From Gorsachius magnificus (taxonomy: Eukaryota > Chordata > Aves > Pelecaniformes > Ardeidae), in assembly GCA_034008185.1 (NCBI GenBank), contig CM067086.1, positions 13,640,507-13,704,506 on the forward strand: 64,000 nucleotides of DNA. Direction: 5' to 3'. Position 1 is the first letter of the stretch. Each line of letters begins with the position of its first letter. The notes under the pieces are model-generated. The model did no database searches and was not told the DNA's origin. It saw nothing but the letters and a program-made list of their open reading frames with translations. A program made the position numbers and the translations under genes. Shown here piece by piece: positions 1 through 11,963 of this stretch.

Positions 1-3000
1 GATTGTATCCTCTTCTCTCTTTTATTATGCTACAGGTCTTTCTGGATGTTCTGGAAAGCTTCTAAAACTCTTCCATCTTGATAAATTTGGAGAGAAAAAG
101 AAGAAAAAGGAAACAAGATTCACAGAAGTATTAAGGTTATTGCTGACATCCGTCTCAGAAAATTTTAAAAGTATGGAGATAGTGGATCCATTTATCTCAA
201 AGTGAAACCTGTGAAATATTGCTACGGGTGTCTGTAAGTCAAAAAGGACCGTTCTAGAAAGAGACTGGAAAAAAGACATAATAATCTTCAGCCTCACAAC
301 TGGAGAGCCAGTTACAGTGGGACATGCGCTTAGTTTCTACCAAAGATGGAGAAATCTATTAGTCTACCTTGCAGATCTCACAGAAGACAGATAAATTCCC
401 AGAAGAAACATCTAATAGGAATCACTTGGAACACACTGTTATATCCATTTAGACATTTAAGTTTGTTTGTAATTTTACATAAGGCCCCTTAGATGAATCT
501 TCTGCACTCTCTCGAGAAGCAAGAGGCCTACCTTGCTTGTAGAACCCCTGGTATTTAGCATGTTTTTCAAAAAACTTGGCCTTTTATTCCAGGCTGTAAA
601 ATTGAAATGCTTTGCAAGGAATTTGGACTTGGAAAATCTAGTTCTTAAAATGACCACAAGCTATTGTTATTATTAAGGTGTGATTGAAGAAATTCCAACA
701 TCGTTGTTGGCTTGCAATGATGGATGGTCGGATTTTCCATTTGAGTACGAGATAGCTTTCCTTAAAATAACATGACTGAAAATAATGAATTGCCTGTTCA
801 TCTCTGAAGCATAATTTCTTCTGGAATACTTTGCAGTTTAAGGACTTATTGCTGATATCTGTGTGCCTGTAGAACAATCTCTTCTCAACACTGTCAGCTG
901 ACCAATTAGCATAAAACCAGTTAATACTTTTTCCAGTCCTTTCTTAACCACGCATTTCTTCTTTAACGTCTGCCTGATGGGTGATCCATATTTTATCTCA
1001 TGGTGGCAAAGGACTTATTTTCATCAATGAATGTAGGATTTGAGAGAGCTAAAATTTAGTAAGAGCTTATATATCAAAATGTTTGACATGTCTAGGCTGT
1101 TTTGTAAGTGAAGGTCCCAGCCAGTAAAGAGTATAATATTGTTATCTGGTAAGAATTCTTCATTTATTCATTATACACACATATCTGTAGGCAAAGTTCT
1201 TGTCATAAAGTTCTGATGAATGGAGTACCGAGTCTTGAATTACAGCTAATCTTGCTCAGACTAATGTAGAATATAGTACTTCTAATACATTGCCTTAAAA
1301 AGAAAATAATCATGCCAATAGCTTGAGAAATTATTTTAAAAGAAACAGATCTCTATTTACTGAAATAATAGTGCTACCCATTCATAGTATTTAAGTTAGC
1401 ATTACTGTTATAATTCTGCTACTTCATATATAAAATACAAAATCAGCTTTTCAATAATACATTTCAACCTGCAGTTGAAGCGCTGTAATTTCTTACATGT
1501 ATTCACCCAATATACTATGTAACTTAAATACATAATTTTATCACACAGCAATTATAATATGTGAGGGCTTTTATTATTTTGTTTGTGTAAATAGGATTCT
1601 GAAACCCTCTGATTACACATAAATGGTGGTATTTTAAACAAGAACAAATAGAAAATGATTGGTTTCTTTTCTACGCTACCTCACATAAGCGTGGCACAAA
1701 TGTCTTCATTCAAGTATTTGCCTTTCTTATTTAACAAAGTAAGTTACAAATGGAACTTGAGTAAGTGATTGCTCCTTTTGCCATGGGAACATGGAAAACA
1801 AAGATTCAGATGCAGCATGCATGAAAACTGGAAGACCTAGTCAATGAGGGGTAGGTATGGTTTTTAAAGAAACCAAAGGAAGATATTCATTCAATGAACA
1901 CGTTAATTCAGTGAACATCAAAATGATTTCCTGCTACAAGCTATATAGAAGTGGCTTGTGTATATACACTTCAAATCTGCAAGTCCTAATCTAGTTTCTA
2001 ACACATCCTAAATCCACAGATAATTTGTGCATGAAATAGAAGTGCAAAGATATTTTCAAACTAGGCACAAGACTGATAACTAATGCTTAAAAATAGACTC
2101 TTATCTGTCTTGATAGACGTTTTTCTGGGATGACAGTCTAAGACTGGGGAGTGCCTGCTTCTGTGGGAACATGCCACCAGTGTGATTCAAACCCCTGACT
2201 CTCTTGACCCATCTATGGTTGCGCTTTCATGATGCTCAGGCTTGGATACCTTCCCAGTGCTCCCAGTGAAAGCCAGTGTTACTGACGGAGCTGTGAGAAC
2301 ATTGCAGGGAAAAGAAAAAGGAAGACAAAGAAGAAACATTCAGATGCAATTATACTAATTTAATAAATGAGAACCAAAGATTAAAATCAATATCCCAGTG
2401 CTCTAAGGTAGAGTAAGAACAGATGTTTGCAGGGTGCTGATCAAAGACAACTGAAACATGGATTTCCAGGAGAAGTGGATTTGACCTGGGAGGCTTGTTT
2501 AAGCACAAGACCTGCAGTGGTTATCAAAACAATAATTGTTAGCTGAAATTAACCCTGCTAAATTACACTGCCTTCATCTGTGGAGCCTCATTTCAAGCAG
2601 TCATTGGCAGCCCTATCAGGTTTGAGTATGTGTTGTGATGCAGAATAAAACGTGACTTCTTGCTTTCTGTTTTAGACACTTTCGCCAGCATTAAAAATGC
2701 TATGTCTGCTACCTTGTCTCAGCTAATTAATATCACAAAACATGATGAAAGCACACCAATGTTGATTCACTAACAAGATGGTATTTGGTGAGTCTGTAGT
2801 GACCTGTTGTATGCCTGCTGCAAGAACAAGCAAGTCTTTTGTTATATTGGACACACTCACATCATAAGCACTAAAATCACTGCTTTATCCTGTAATGCTG
2901 CAGTAATTAACATTAATTTTCACACACGGTATGGGAGTGTTGTGTTAAAGGTCTTTCAGCCACACTCCACCCTAGAAGCTTCTTCAGTGCTGTACCTTTC

Positions 3001-6000
3001 TTTAAAATGTGAATATAAGTTTAATTTCCAAGTCACCTCCAGCAATTATTCCACAGGGAGAAATAGTAATGCAACTTCATTTTCCTGTTTCAGTATTACT
3101 TCTCCTTGTCTACTGGTTCACGTGCAGTTTTAACCACCTTGCTACTCCCCTTTTCTCCCATGTATTTTTAACATCCTGTTGTCTTTTGACTTGATAGTTG
3201 CCTAGGGCATGGATTATCTCTGCCTTACATGCCTATAAAAATATAACACATCTATGCCTAGAGGCACTGGCTGGGTTTTTAAGGCACTGCTGCAGCAGCA
3301 AAAATCAATAATACTTGGCATAGCGGAAATGAATGAAGGGTGTTATATGAGGAGCCATTTAGGAATTAATAGCTTTGTAGGTATGGCAACAGGGTTCCTT
3401 CCCAATTCCCTTCCCTTGTCTTTGTTGATTGTCCAAAAGGTTTAACACTGATGAACAGATGATGGTTTCTCTCTGTAGGATAAATTAGCTTGTGCAGATC
3501 TCTCTGTTGCCATAGCCAGGCTAGTTTAAAGCTAGCTTGTGTATTTCAGCACTACGCTCCAGGTACTGAACCGTGGGGTAGACACACACAGCCAAGTTTC
3601 ACTTCGCAGTACTCATCTTTGGGGGGTACTTAGCCCCTGTCTATCTGGTTAAACTCCTTTTGTCTTGGAGTCATCTCCGGTCATTGCACGCTGACCACAG
3701 TGTGCCCAAAGCCACTCTGCTTTCAGAGGAAGCATCTCTACAGGCACTTATTCCCACACATTCCTTACAGTTACTGGTCAGTGGTAAGCTACGTGGTTAG
3801 AAGGACTTCCAGTCTATCTAAGCCATCAAAGCAGCTATTGTGCTGTTAGATACCAAAAACCGTGACTGGCAGAAAGGGCGAGTCATTTGCATGATAAACG
3901 CAAGGTTTTGCCATCTCATCTAAAGCCACAGCCTCAGGCTGCTGTCAGGAAGTAACAAGTTCTTACCCCAGGGTGAAAACACAGAGAAACAGGGGGAGAA
4001 AGAAATGGTATTTTGATTAAGGCAACATGTCAAAGCACAACGTTAAGGCAAGATGTTACATGTTATCCTTTTGTTAGGGCAACAGATTATACCTTATTAA
4101 AGGGTATACATTGCAGAACAGAAGGCTATTCTGAAACTTGCAAGACAACATGTAAATCAAAGATTAACATCATTACAGCTGGATGACAGGTTTTCAGTGA
4201 AACAATATAATTTGCTGAGGTGGAAAGAGATTGTAGAAATACATATTTGTTTTGATGAATCCCTTCAAAGTTTGGGCAGCTTTCTTCTGGAAATACGCTT
4301 GGTTTCCCATCTAGCAAGCTGCTTGGGAGCCTGGGATCTCATTTAATTTGCTCATGACTGGTACTTAAGAGTCTCACAAATCCAGAAGCGCATTGCATAT
4401 GTTTCTAAAGGGACTCAGATTTTTGCTCAAGCCATGACTTTTAGGTTTTTTTGGCTCCCTGCCATGGAGTTGAAATGAGGCTGCTTCTCCCTGCTGCAGC
4501 TCTGGGTTTCCAAGCTGCCTGCTACGTGTGCTGCCTGGCGGCCGTGGCAGCTGCCCAGACGAGCGAGCTGGGGAATCGTAGGCTTCTTGCAATGCTGGGA
4601 GCCTCGCCTGAATTTAAGGCTCTTCTATTACCCTGGCCAATTTTCTGAGAGTTGAAGACAGCCAGTACTGTCTCACTTTTGGAAAGCAAACAGACAAACA
4701 AAAACCCCCAACACAAAACAGATGAACAGAACTAGAAAAAAATATTCCAGTTCACTGGAAAAGCAAATATTGTGCTACTGAGCAGCTATGAACAGCTTAC
4801 ATAGCTGTCTTAGGCTGCATGCTTCTTTCAGGCCACTCTTTGAGTTCAGTCACTATTCCGATCACCCGTGGATGTCAGAGTGAGTCGGACTTTTTGACTG
4901 GATGAATTGAAATATGGAGATGATGGAAGAGCATCTTAAAATGCTTCATACTTTTTATAACATCATGTATGAGTACTTAGGAATGTCCTTCTTCAAAACA
5001 CTGCCATGCCCCTATATTTCCATAGCCTATTACTGTTGATTAGGAGATTAAAATGCAGAAAGAGCTTTTATCAAGAAGAAAAAGAAGTGCTGTTCCACCC
5101 TTAAGCAAATTAGCATCCTTAACTGGATTTCTAAGTACATTTTAAAGAGCAAGAGCTGTTATTAAGCTAGTAGATATTTTGGCTTAAAATGGACCAAAAC
5201 GTAGGCAATAGCCTCATTTAAACAGGATACAAAAGAGATGTGGGAGGCAAGATTTTTATCTACATTAAGCATGACTGAAAAAGTAAGCTCCAATTCTGTC
5301 TCCTTGCACATCTAAACCCCATCCTAGACACTGCTAGAAAGAGGTGTAAGCACATGAGAGAGTGGTCTTGGTTTGGATCCTCTGTGGACTTTTTGAAAAG
5401 CACATAGGTCTATTTTACATGAAGATTGCATCCCCCCAAGAACACCCCCCAGCAAAACTTCATCTGTATGTATTTAAGTGACACCAACTTATTTGCGCCA
5501 ACCGTATTTCTGACTAAGGGTTTTTAGTATGCCCTACTTGTCAAAAGAAGTTCAATCATTTTTGTCTTCTGCTGGTGTAAAATAATACTTCCAGTACTTA
5601 AACACACATATTTAATTTTCTTAATATAAGTTTGCAGTAATGGGGAGTTTATGTAGATCTAAATAAAATTATTTGTATGGTCAGCTTATACGTATGCATA
5701 TGGAAGCCTATCTGAAAATCTGGCCCTTAGACTATGTACTAGTTAAATAAAAGGATGTGTGTATGCTGCACTTGAGAACACAGATTTCCTACGAGTAAAA
5801 ATCTTACTAAAAACAATATTTCACAATTTTCATTTTGGAAAAGATTGGAGTGCATCACTCTGCTATGAAAGAATAAGGCATTTTTACCCTGTCAGCCCAA
5901 ACCACTATGGTTTGTCACATTTACTGCAAAACTATCTCGAGTGGAAACCAGGTTGAATGCTGAATAGAAAATTAGTTACATTCATAGATTCTAACAAATG

Positions 6001-8619
6001 CATGCATACTTGCAGATACGTTTTGTTGACAGTCTTTAAATATTTAATTCCCTTATCCAACTCAATATCATTTCGCTCTCTGAAGAAAGAGAAAAATTTT
6101 AGCTTGCAACTCTTTCAGTCTGCGGAAAAAAAATTGAACTCTCCGACTTGCTATTTCCTTACTTTGACCTTTTGTAAAACCACTGAATATTCCATTTTTC
6201 ACAGCTGGTCATTCACTGAGTAACATAACACAACCTACTCTTTGTTCTGCACTCTGACTTATTAGGTCATACACTGTTCATGAAAATGAACATTGATTAT
6301 TGCTGTGCACTTTGCTTCTGAACATGCTTTCACTGCTAAGCTTACTGTACCTTTCGTCTGTGTATCTACTAATTTATAATGTTGCAAATGGATTCAGTGA
6401 AGATATGACTATAAATGGGTAGATTTGAGTGCTGTTCATACCTGGAGATACTCACAGATGAGATGCATGTGCTTGAATCAAACTGTCAATTAAAACATCT
6501 TGGATGCTTTTCCCCTGGCAAAGAGCTATACTCGGTAACATATTTATAAACAGATTTACATATCTTTTAATATTCTATTTTTCCCAGATGACACAGTAAA
6601 CATTAAAATACATTAGTGATGAGCCATACATATAAACAAAACTCACAATTAAAAAAGAAGTAGAAAAACAAACATAATAAAAAACAATGGAGCGGAAAAA
6701 ATAAACCATCAGCCATATGCTGACTTAGAATATATCAGATTCCTTGGCAGCTTCTGTGACTTTGCACAAGCCATCTGACCATGCCTCAGTGGAGGGGCGT
6801 TTAGGCAACCAGCCCGAGCCCCGGCAGATCTGAAACTGCAAGAGTGCAAATATCCCCCAAATCCCCTTTCCCACATTTGTTCTCATTTTTGTGTTGAATG
6901 TGCTTCATCTGTACATTCAGAACAAGCCCTAAAAGAAAGCATTGAAAAAGTAGGAAGGTTTTGAAGTTGATTTGAATTTTACTCAACCTAAAATAGGGTT
7001 TTATCGATTTTTTAAATGATTTTAGTAATTTCTTCATTTCTGGACATTTTTCTTCAGAATTGCCAGTGACCTCAATATTCAATTACTGCTATGTTTAAGC
7101 GCATTAGACATGTAGCCATAATGATGATTGTCACAGTGTTTATTATATTGCTACATTATATTAGATTGTTATATTACAGTCCCTTAATGTTTGTTACGGC
7201 ATTTACAAAACACCATGATGAGCTAGGGTTCCTTTTCAACAGTAAAAGTACTGAAGGAAGATGCTGTGCATCAGTAAGTAGCTATACTGGAGTGAGATAC
7301 CACTTAGAGACAATACTTTGTGAAAAATGTATAAATCAAAGTGATGGCAAAAATGTAGGTAGCCTTTGCAGAAAAGCTGACTGGTGCGAGAGGTTTTTCC
7401 TTTATTCTGTTCTGCAGGTGGCATCGTGTTATTTGTAAAAATCTAGGGATTGCTATATTCTCATAAGCCTGCACATGGCTCTTTCCATTCTAAGGATGCC
7501 AGAGCTATTGAAGCGACTTCAAGAAGTGAACAGGATTGACAGTTTTTGCCTGAAGTTGTTGTTTATCTCTCAGGTCTTTGTCAGTAACAAACACTTCCAT
7601 TAACTCACCTCAGAAACACTGCATTGATGGGGTAATTAGGCTTTTGAGATTTTGATGTTCTCCTCCCCTCCCCTTTTTTTTATTGTACTGTCCTGTAGAA
7701 TATATTCTAGCTACAAGATGAGCACAATATTTTTAAGGAGCAGATGGGTCAAGGCTCACTTTTATCTCATATAATGACATACCAGGAGAGCACAAAGCTT
7801 CTAAAGTGCTGCTGTATGCAACACAGCTATTTGCAGGTGGAGCAACTTTTTAATGGACCTCTTCTCAAATCAGCTACTGAATATACCCATAATGTACATT
7901 CAAAGAAAAATACCTATCCTCTCAACAACATATTTTTGAAAGTACCCTCCCTGGTTCCTTAAGCCAGAAGAGGACACGAGTCAGTTTGCAAAAGCTCTCT
8001 TACAAATGTAAACTATGCTCACATATGACCACCCACTCTCTTTCTGGGAACTATGGAGTATTTTCCTTTATAAAGTGCAACTGTATTTGTGTTAGAAGTC
8101 CCTCTCTTGCAGTGAGCCATAAAACAGAATATTCTCTTTTTGATACTCTGGAGAGTGTGAGATGAAAGTGGAAGAATAAAAACAACCCAAAAAGTCCCTC
8201 CAAATGTCTTGTATGAGGAAATCAAAGTCTCTCACCTGATATGCTTTTAGTCTGATAACAGCTTTCATGTGTGGAAATACTCATATTTTGCACAGCTTTT
8301 GAGTTCTGAGGTACTAGCAACCTAAGACATTATGAAAAATAGGGCAGTCAAGTGCAAAACTATGACATCTCAGTGAAGGAAGACGTAGTTGAGAGCTAAT
8401 TCTGAAACCAAGCTATAGAATTCAGTACTACCTTGCTCAAACTACAGCAGTATTTATAAAGGTATTCAGATTCTTTGCTCCCATTGCAACTGGTTTCTAA
8501 AGTGTAAGGATAATCCTTTTCTATCTTGTAGAAATCTTTTGTATGTAAGTACTCTAAGGATATCACATGCTTGGAATATATAACCCTGAGAGGCTTACGA
8601 GTGAATGGCATATTCCTGC
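1..8619. other. AT-rich stretch without recognisable genes
   Basis: No coding region, RNA gene or clear mobile element was recognised here. Open frames reach about 115 codons (7091-7438 on the plus strand, with a hydrophobic start and then no familiar motif). Two plus-strand frames at 5759-5956 and 5957-6223 lie in the same phase and are separated by one stop codon, but their composition looks like AT-rich chance sequence. A weak threefold similarity built on the word TTAAGGCAA recurs near 4017, 4043 and 4074. A fragment around 6750-6795 loosely recalls the MIR/L2 core but is too short to call. The stretch is most simply intergenic or intronic DNA. Confidence 0.6.
4440..4625. other. Local GC-rich patch
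   Basis: This segment is visibly richer in G and C than its surroundings and carries several CpG dinucleotides (around 4526, 4540, 4546, 4559, 4563, 4578 and 4604). A 65-codon plus-strand frame (4451-4648) spans it and reads as an alanine- and leucine-rich peptide that could pass for a signal peptide, but such runs are expected from GC-rich codons. No splice or promoter architecture is obvious. It could be an old regulatory element or a decayed repeat. Confidence 0.3.
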
Positions 8620-9456
8620 TCTCACACAGTTGTCAGGACTGGGTGGTACATCACATGGGTCTGCTGCCATTCAGAGGGGCCTTGGCAGGCTGGAAAAATG
8701 GGCCAACAGGAACCTTATGAAGTTCAACAAAGGGAAATACAGAGCACTGCACCTGGGCAGAAACAATCCCATGCACCAGTACAGGCTGTGTGGGCTGTCG
8801 GGCTGGAAAACTGTTCTGCAGAAAAGGCCTTGGTTGTCCTGGTGGACACCAAGTTCATCATGACCCAGAAACATGCACCTGTGGCAAAGACAGCCAACAG
8901 CCTCCAGGGCTGCATTAGGCAGACCATTGCCAGCAAGTCAAGGAAGGTGATTCTTCCCCTCTCCTCAGAGCTGGTGAGACACTTCTAGGTTTGTGGGTCC
9001 AGTTCTGGGCTCCCCAGTACAAGAGAGATGTGGACACAGCTGAGTGGGTCCAGTGAAGGTCACAAAGGTGACTAAGGGACTGGAGCATCTGTCACGTGAG
9101 GAGAACCTGAGAGAGCTGGGATGGTTCAGCCTGGAGAAGAGAAGGTTCAAGGGGGTCAAAGATCGACTAAACTCTTCTCAGTGGCGCCCAGTGTCAGAAA
9201 AAGAGGTAATGGGCACAAACAGAGAATGCAGTTTAAAAATATGAAAGGGGTTTTGGGGATGGGGGTTTCTTGTTCCTTGCAAGGGTGGTCAAACACTGGC
9301 ACCACTTGCCCAGAGAGGTTGCGGAGTCTGTCTCTTTGGAGGCTCTGAAGACCTGACTGAACATGTTCAGAACAATCTACTTTGACCCTATTTGAGCAAG
9401 GGGTTGGGCTAGATGATCTCCAAGGTCCCTTCCAACCTCAATAACTCTGTGATGCT
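8620..9456 (+). mobile_element. CR1 LINE, 5'-truncated, decayed ORF2 C-terminus and 3' end
   Basis: The plus strand encodes the C-terminal end of a CR1 reverse-transcriptase protein in broken frames. The frame at about 8665-8800 reads AIQRGLGRLEKWANRNLMK and then FNKGKYRALHLGRNNP. After a frameshift near 8800 it continues with ALVVLVDTKFIMTQKHAP and then IRQTIASKSRKVILPLSSEL (to 8988). A third frame carries GLEHLSREENLRELGWFSLE (from 9076). These match the order of the conserved CR1 ORF2 tail as I know it. The 3' end shows the typical GGGTTGGGCTAGATGATCTC (9401-9420) followed by the CCCTTCCAACCTCA motif and a terminal TCTGTGATG. Compared with intact CR1 copies, a block after the LEKRR motif, about 9150-9172, appears deleted. 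The element has lost its 5' portion, as most CR1 copies do, and cannot encode a working protein. The left border is approximate. Confidence 0.93.
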
Positions 9457-11640
9457 CCCATGGCTCCCACTGAAGAGCCCTCTCTCGTGCATTTCATTCA
9501 CAGCTTGTAGGTGATCTGTTTCAGTATACTGACACAGGAAGAAATAATGGAAAACATTTCTCAGGTCTAGCAAATCTCATCAAGTTGTATTCAAATATTG
9601 AATATAAACTTGTGCTGATGGAAATCAGAGGACACTCAAAGGCTTCTAAAATTGCATTTCAGCAACACAATTAATTTTCTTGTCAGACAGGAAAAGTGAT
9701 ATCAACCCAGCTGAAAAAAGGTTATAGGCAGAGTTGTCTTATGCTCATAATTAAATATTTCATTTACAGTTATTTTCAAACGTTAACTAGAATATGTTTC
9801 TGTCAGCCTTCTCTAAGATTTCATTTAATAAGCAAAACATTTCATCCAAAAAATCCACTGCCATTCTATTGAAGATAATATTTTGCCTCATATATGACTG
9901 AAAATAATTCTCTGGTATTTTTGAACTCTAATGTTTCTGAATCTCTTTTTCCCACATCATACAGATATGCAGAATGAACACAAAACACAAATAGCCTGAT
10001 TCTTATCATTCCCAGTATGGTTACAATAAGGTCTCTTTATACTTCTGTGACAGTACAAAGAGATCTTCATCTGATCTCAATAACAACTCACTGAGAAACT
10101 CACACACACAAATCTATTTTAACTTGCTTTACAAGTTGGGAATATTTTCAATATATTGAAGATCTGTGAATGAACTTTGTCCCCCTGGTACTTCAGACTA
10201 CCCAAACATAACAACTGGCTGGAAAAATCCGTCAAGTGTAACTCTTTTCTTAATAATCTTTAACCAGAATTCACTGTTGTTCTAACTACAGGTAGAGCTT
10301 TGCACAGAAATACGTATGCTTTTTTAACATGGAAAACTTCAAACCCTCAATGATTCTTACTGGAGTGAATTCCAGAAGGTCCAAGAATGACTACTGTCAG
10401 CTGGCTCTTATCTGATTTTATTTTCACTGAGAAAACTAAAAGATCAAATATTTCTAGCCAACTAAAATCAATTATATAGCAATTTGTCATTTTGTGGCTC
10501 TGCGAATGAGACACGAATTGTAGGTACCCCAGGACAGCTGTTTCAATTCATCTAAATTTAGCAACAGAAGATATAGGCTTTGTTTTATAATCAGAGTTTC
10601 TGAACTGACATCTTATTGCAGTTACTTAAGAGGTTTTATTTCAATTTAATATATATTGGGGCTTGTATAAAAATTATAAGTAGAGGAAAATTAATTATGC
10701 CTAACAAATTACATGTCTAATAGGACAGAAGACTCATCAAAATGAAATTAGAACTGAACTGACCTGAGCCCAGGTCAATAAAATATTTGGCATTTTTCTT
10801 TTTACTTCAGTAAAATTTGTTATTAGTCCACATAAAACTCTGCTTGAAATGTAAAGTTTGATGTGAATGAATATCCAATATATCTCTCTCCCTCAGAAAA
10901 GCTTTATCTTAGATTTCAAAATCAAGGAGCTATAAGTACAATTCTGCACTGATGCAGAGTAACATAAAAAATGTACTTTCAAACTGGAGCACAGCTGCAG
11001 TACCAGAAAAAAATTGTATATATGTGAAATTCATATTCAGTTTTCATGTAGCCAGATGTGTGTTTAAAGACCACTGTCAGAACGTCTTATAAATTTAAAT
11101 GTCTGTTAATAGAGTGGAGACAGTCAAGGCAACATATGCTTAAAGACTAGCTCGGATTGTGAATCTCCAGATAATGGAACATTATTTGAATCTCACTTGG
11201 GTCCATCCAAAAAATTCAAATACTAAATCCATCCTTTGGAGAATGTCCTATGTGAACGAAAAATCTACTGAAAACAGTGAGGCACTGAGAGATGGTGTAG
11301 GTGTCCCTCAGTGATGGGAAATCCTAAAAGGGAATCTAGACAGTTGTTTTGAGTATGTTGCCCCAAATATCTCAGCATGCCTAGCTCATTTCTTCTGAGA
11401 AATGATAAATAGCGTGTTAAAATTCCTATTATGTACTTTTATCACTGCTGCTAGAAAGTAGATAATTTAAAAAAATATAGCAAATGGGAAGCCAGTTCCA
11501 GCCATTTCACCAGTGATATTAATAAACTTCCTAAGCACGAGCATATCATTTGTATTCATTATTTTTGGTGCCAGATGGTAGATTTTAGGTTATGCACAAC
11601 ATAATGGTTATAGGCTACCAATATTTAATACATACTTTTA
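9457..11640. other. AT-rich stretch, nothing recognised
   Basis: No open frame of note occurs on either strand in this 2.2-kb stretch and no repeat family was recognised. It looks like ordinary noncoding DNA. Confidence 0.55.
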
Positions 11641-11689
11641 CTCTAAAACATTTTTTTTTCCCCCCAATATGCAGTCATTTTCTCTACAG

Positions 11690-11963
11690 GCTTTATGACG
11701 TTTCCTTAGATAAGGTACCTAGGTATTCTCCATTCTTTCACTACAGAAGACTTGAGAACGCTACAGAAGATATTTGGTTGTCAAAGGAAAATGACAAGTT
11801 TTTACAAATGACCGCTCATGCTATGATTAGCTGTTGTGGATTCTGCTCACAGTTTAAAAAACTTCCTCTAGAAATTATTTATATTGACAACTATACCTCT
11901 GACATAAGTAAAAATCATTCTAGTGACATAAAAGAAACCATGAAAACTCAGAACATAGTGTAA
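11690..11963 (+). other. Exon-like segment with 90-codon open frame (unproven)
   Basis: A T9/C6 polypyrimidine run (11651-11665) leads to two AG acceptor candidates, at 11673-11674 and at 11688-11689 (CTCTACAG then G). From the second, the frame stays open for 90 codons to TAA at 11961-11963. The translation is rich in charged and aromatic residues (it begins LYDVSLDKVPRY and contains two adjacent cysteines in ISCCGFCSQ), so it reads more like protein than most chance frames here. Against it, I recognise no family, no AATAAA follows closely, and similar-looking frames occur elsewhere by chance in this AT-rich DNA. It could be a last exon, an exon of a noncoding transcript, or nothing. Confidence 0.2.

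Noticed and set aside
2190..2225. GATTCAAACCCCTGAC resembling the tRNA-derived head of a MIR/SINE
   Set aside because: The match is short and the expected neighbouring words are missing.
6750..6795. CTGTGACTTTGCACAAG...GCCTCAG resembling the MIR/L2 core
   Set aside because: Only one segment matches and the expected TTTCCTCATCTG that should follow is absent, so it was not called.
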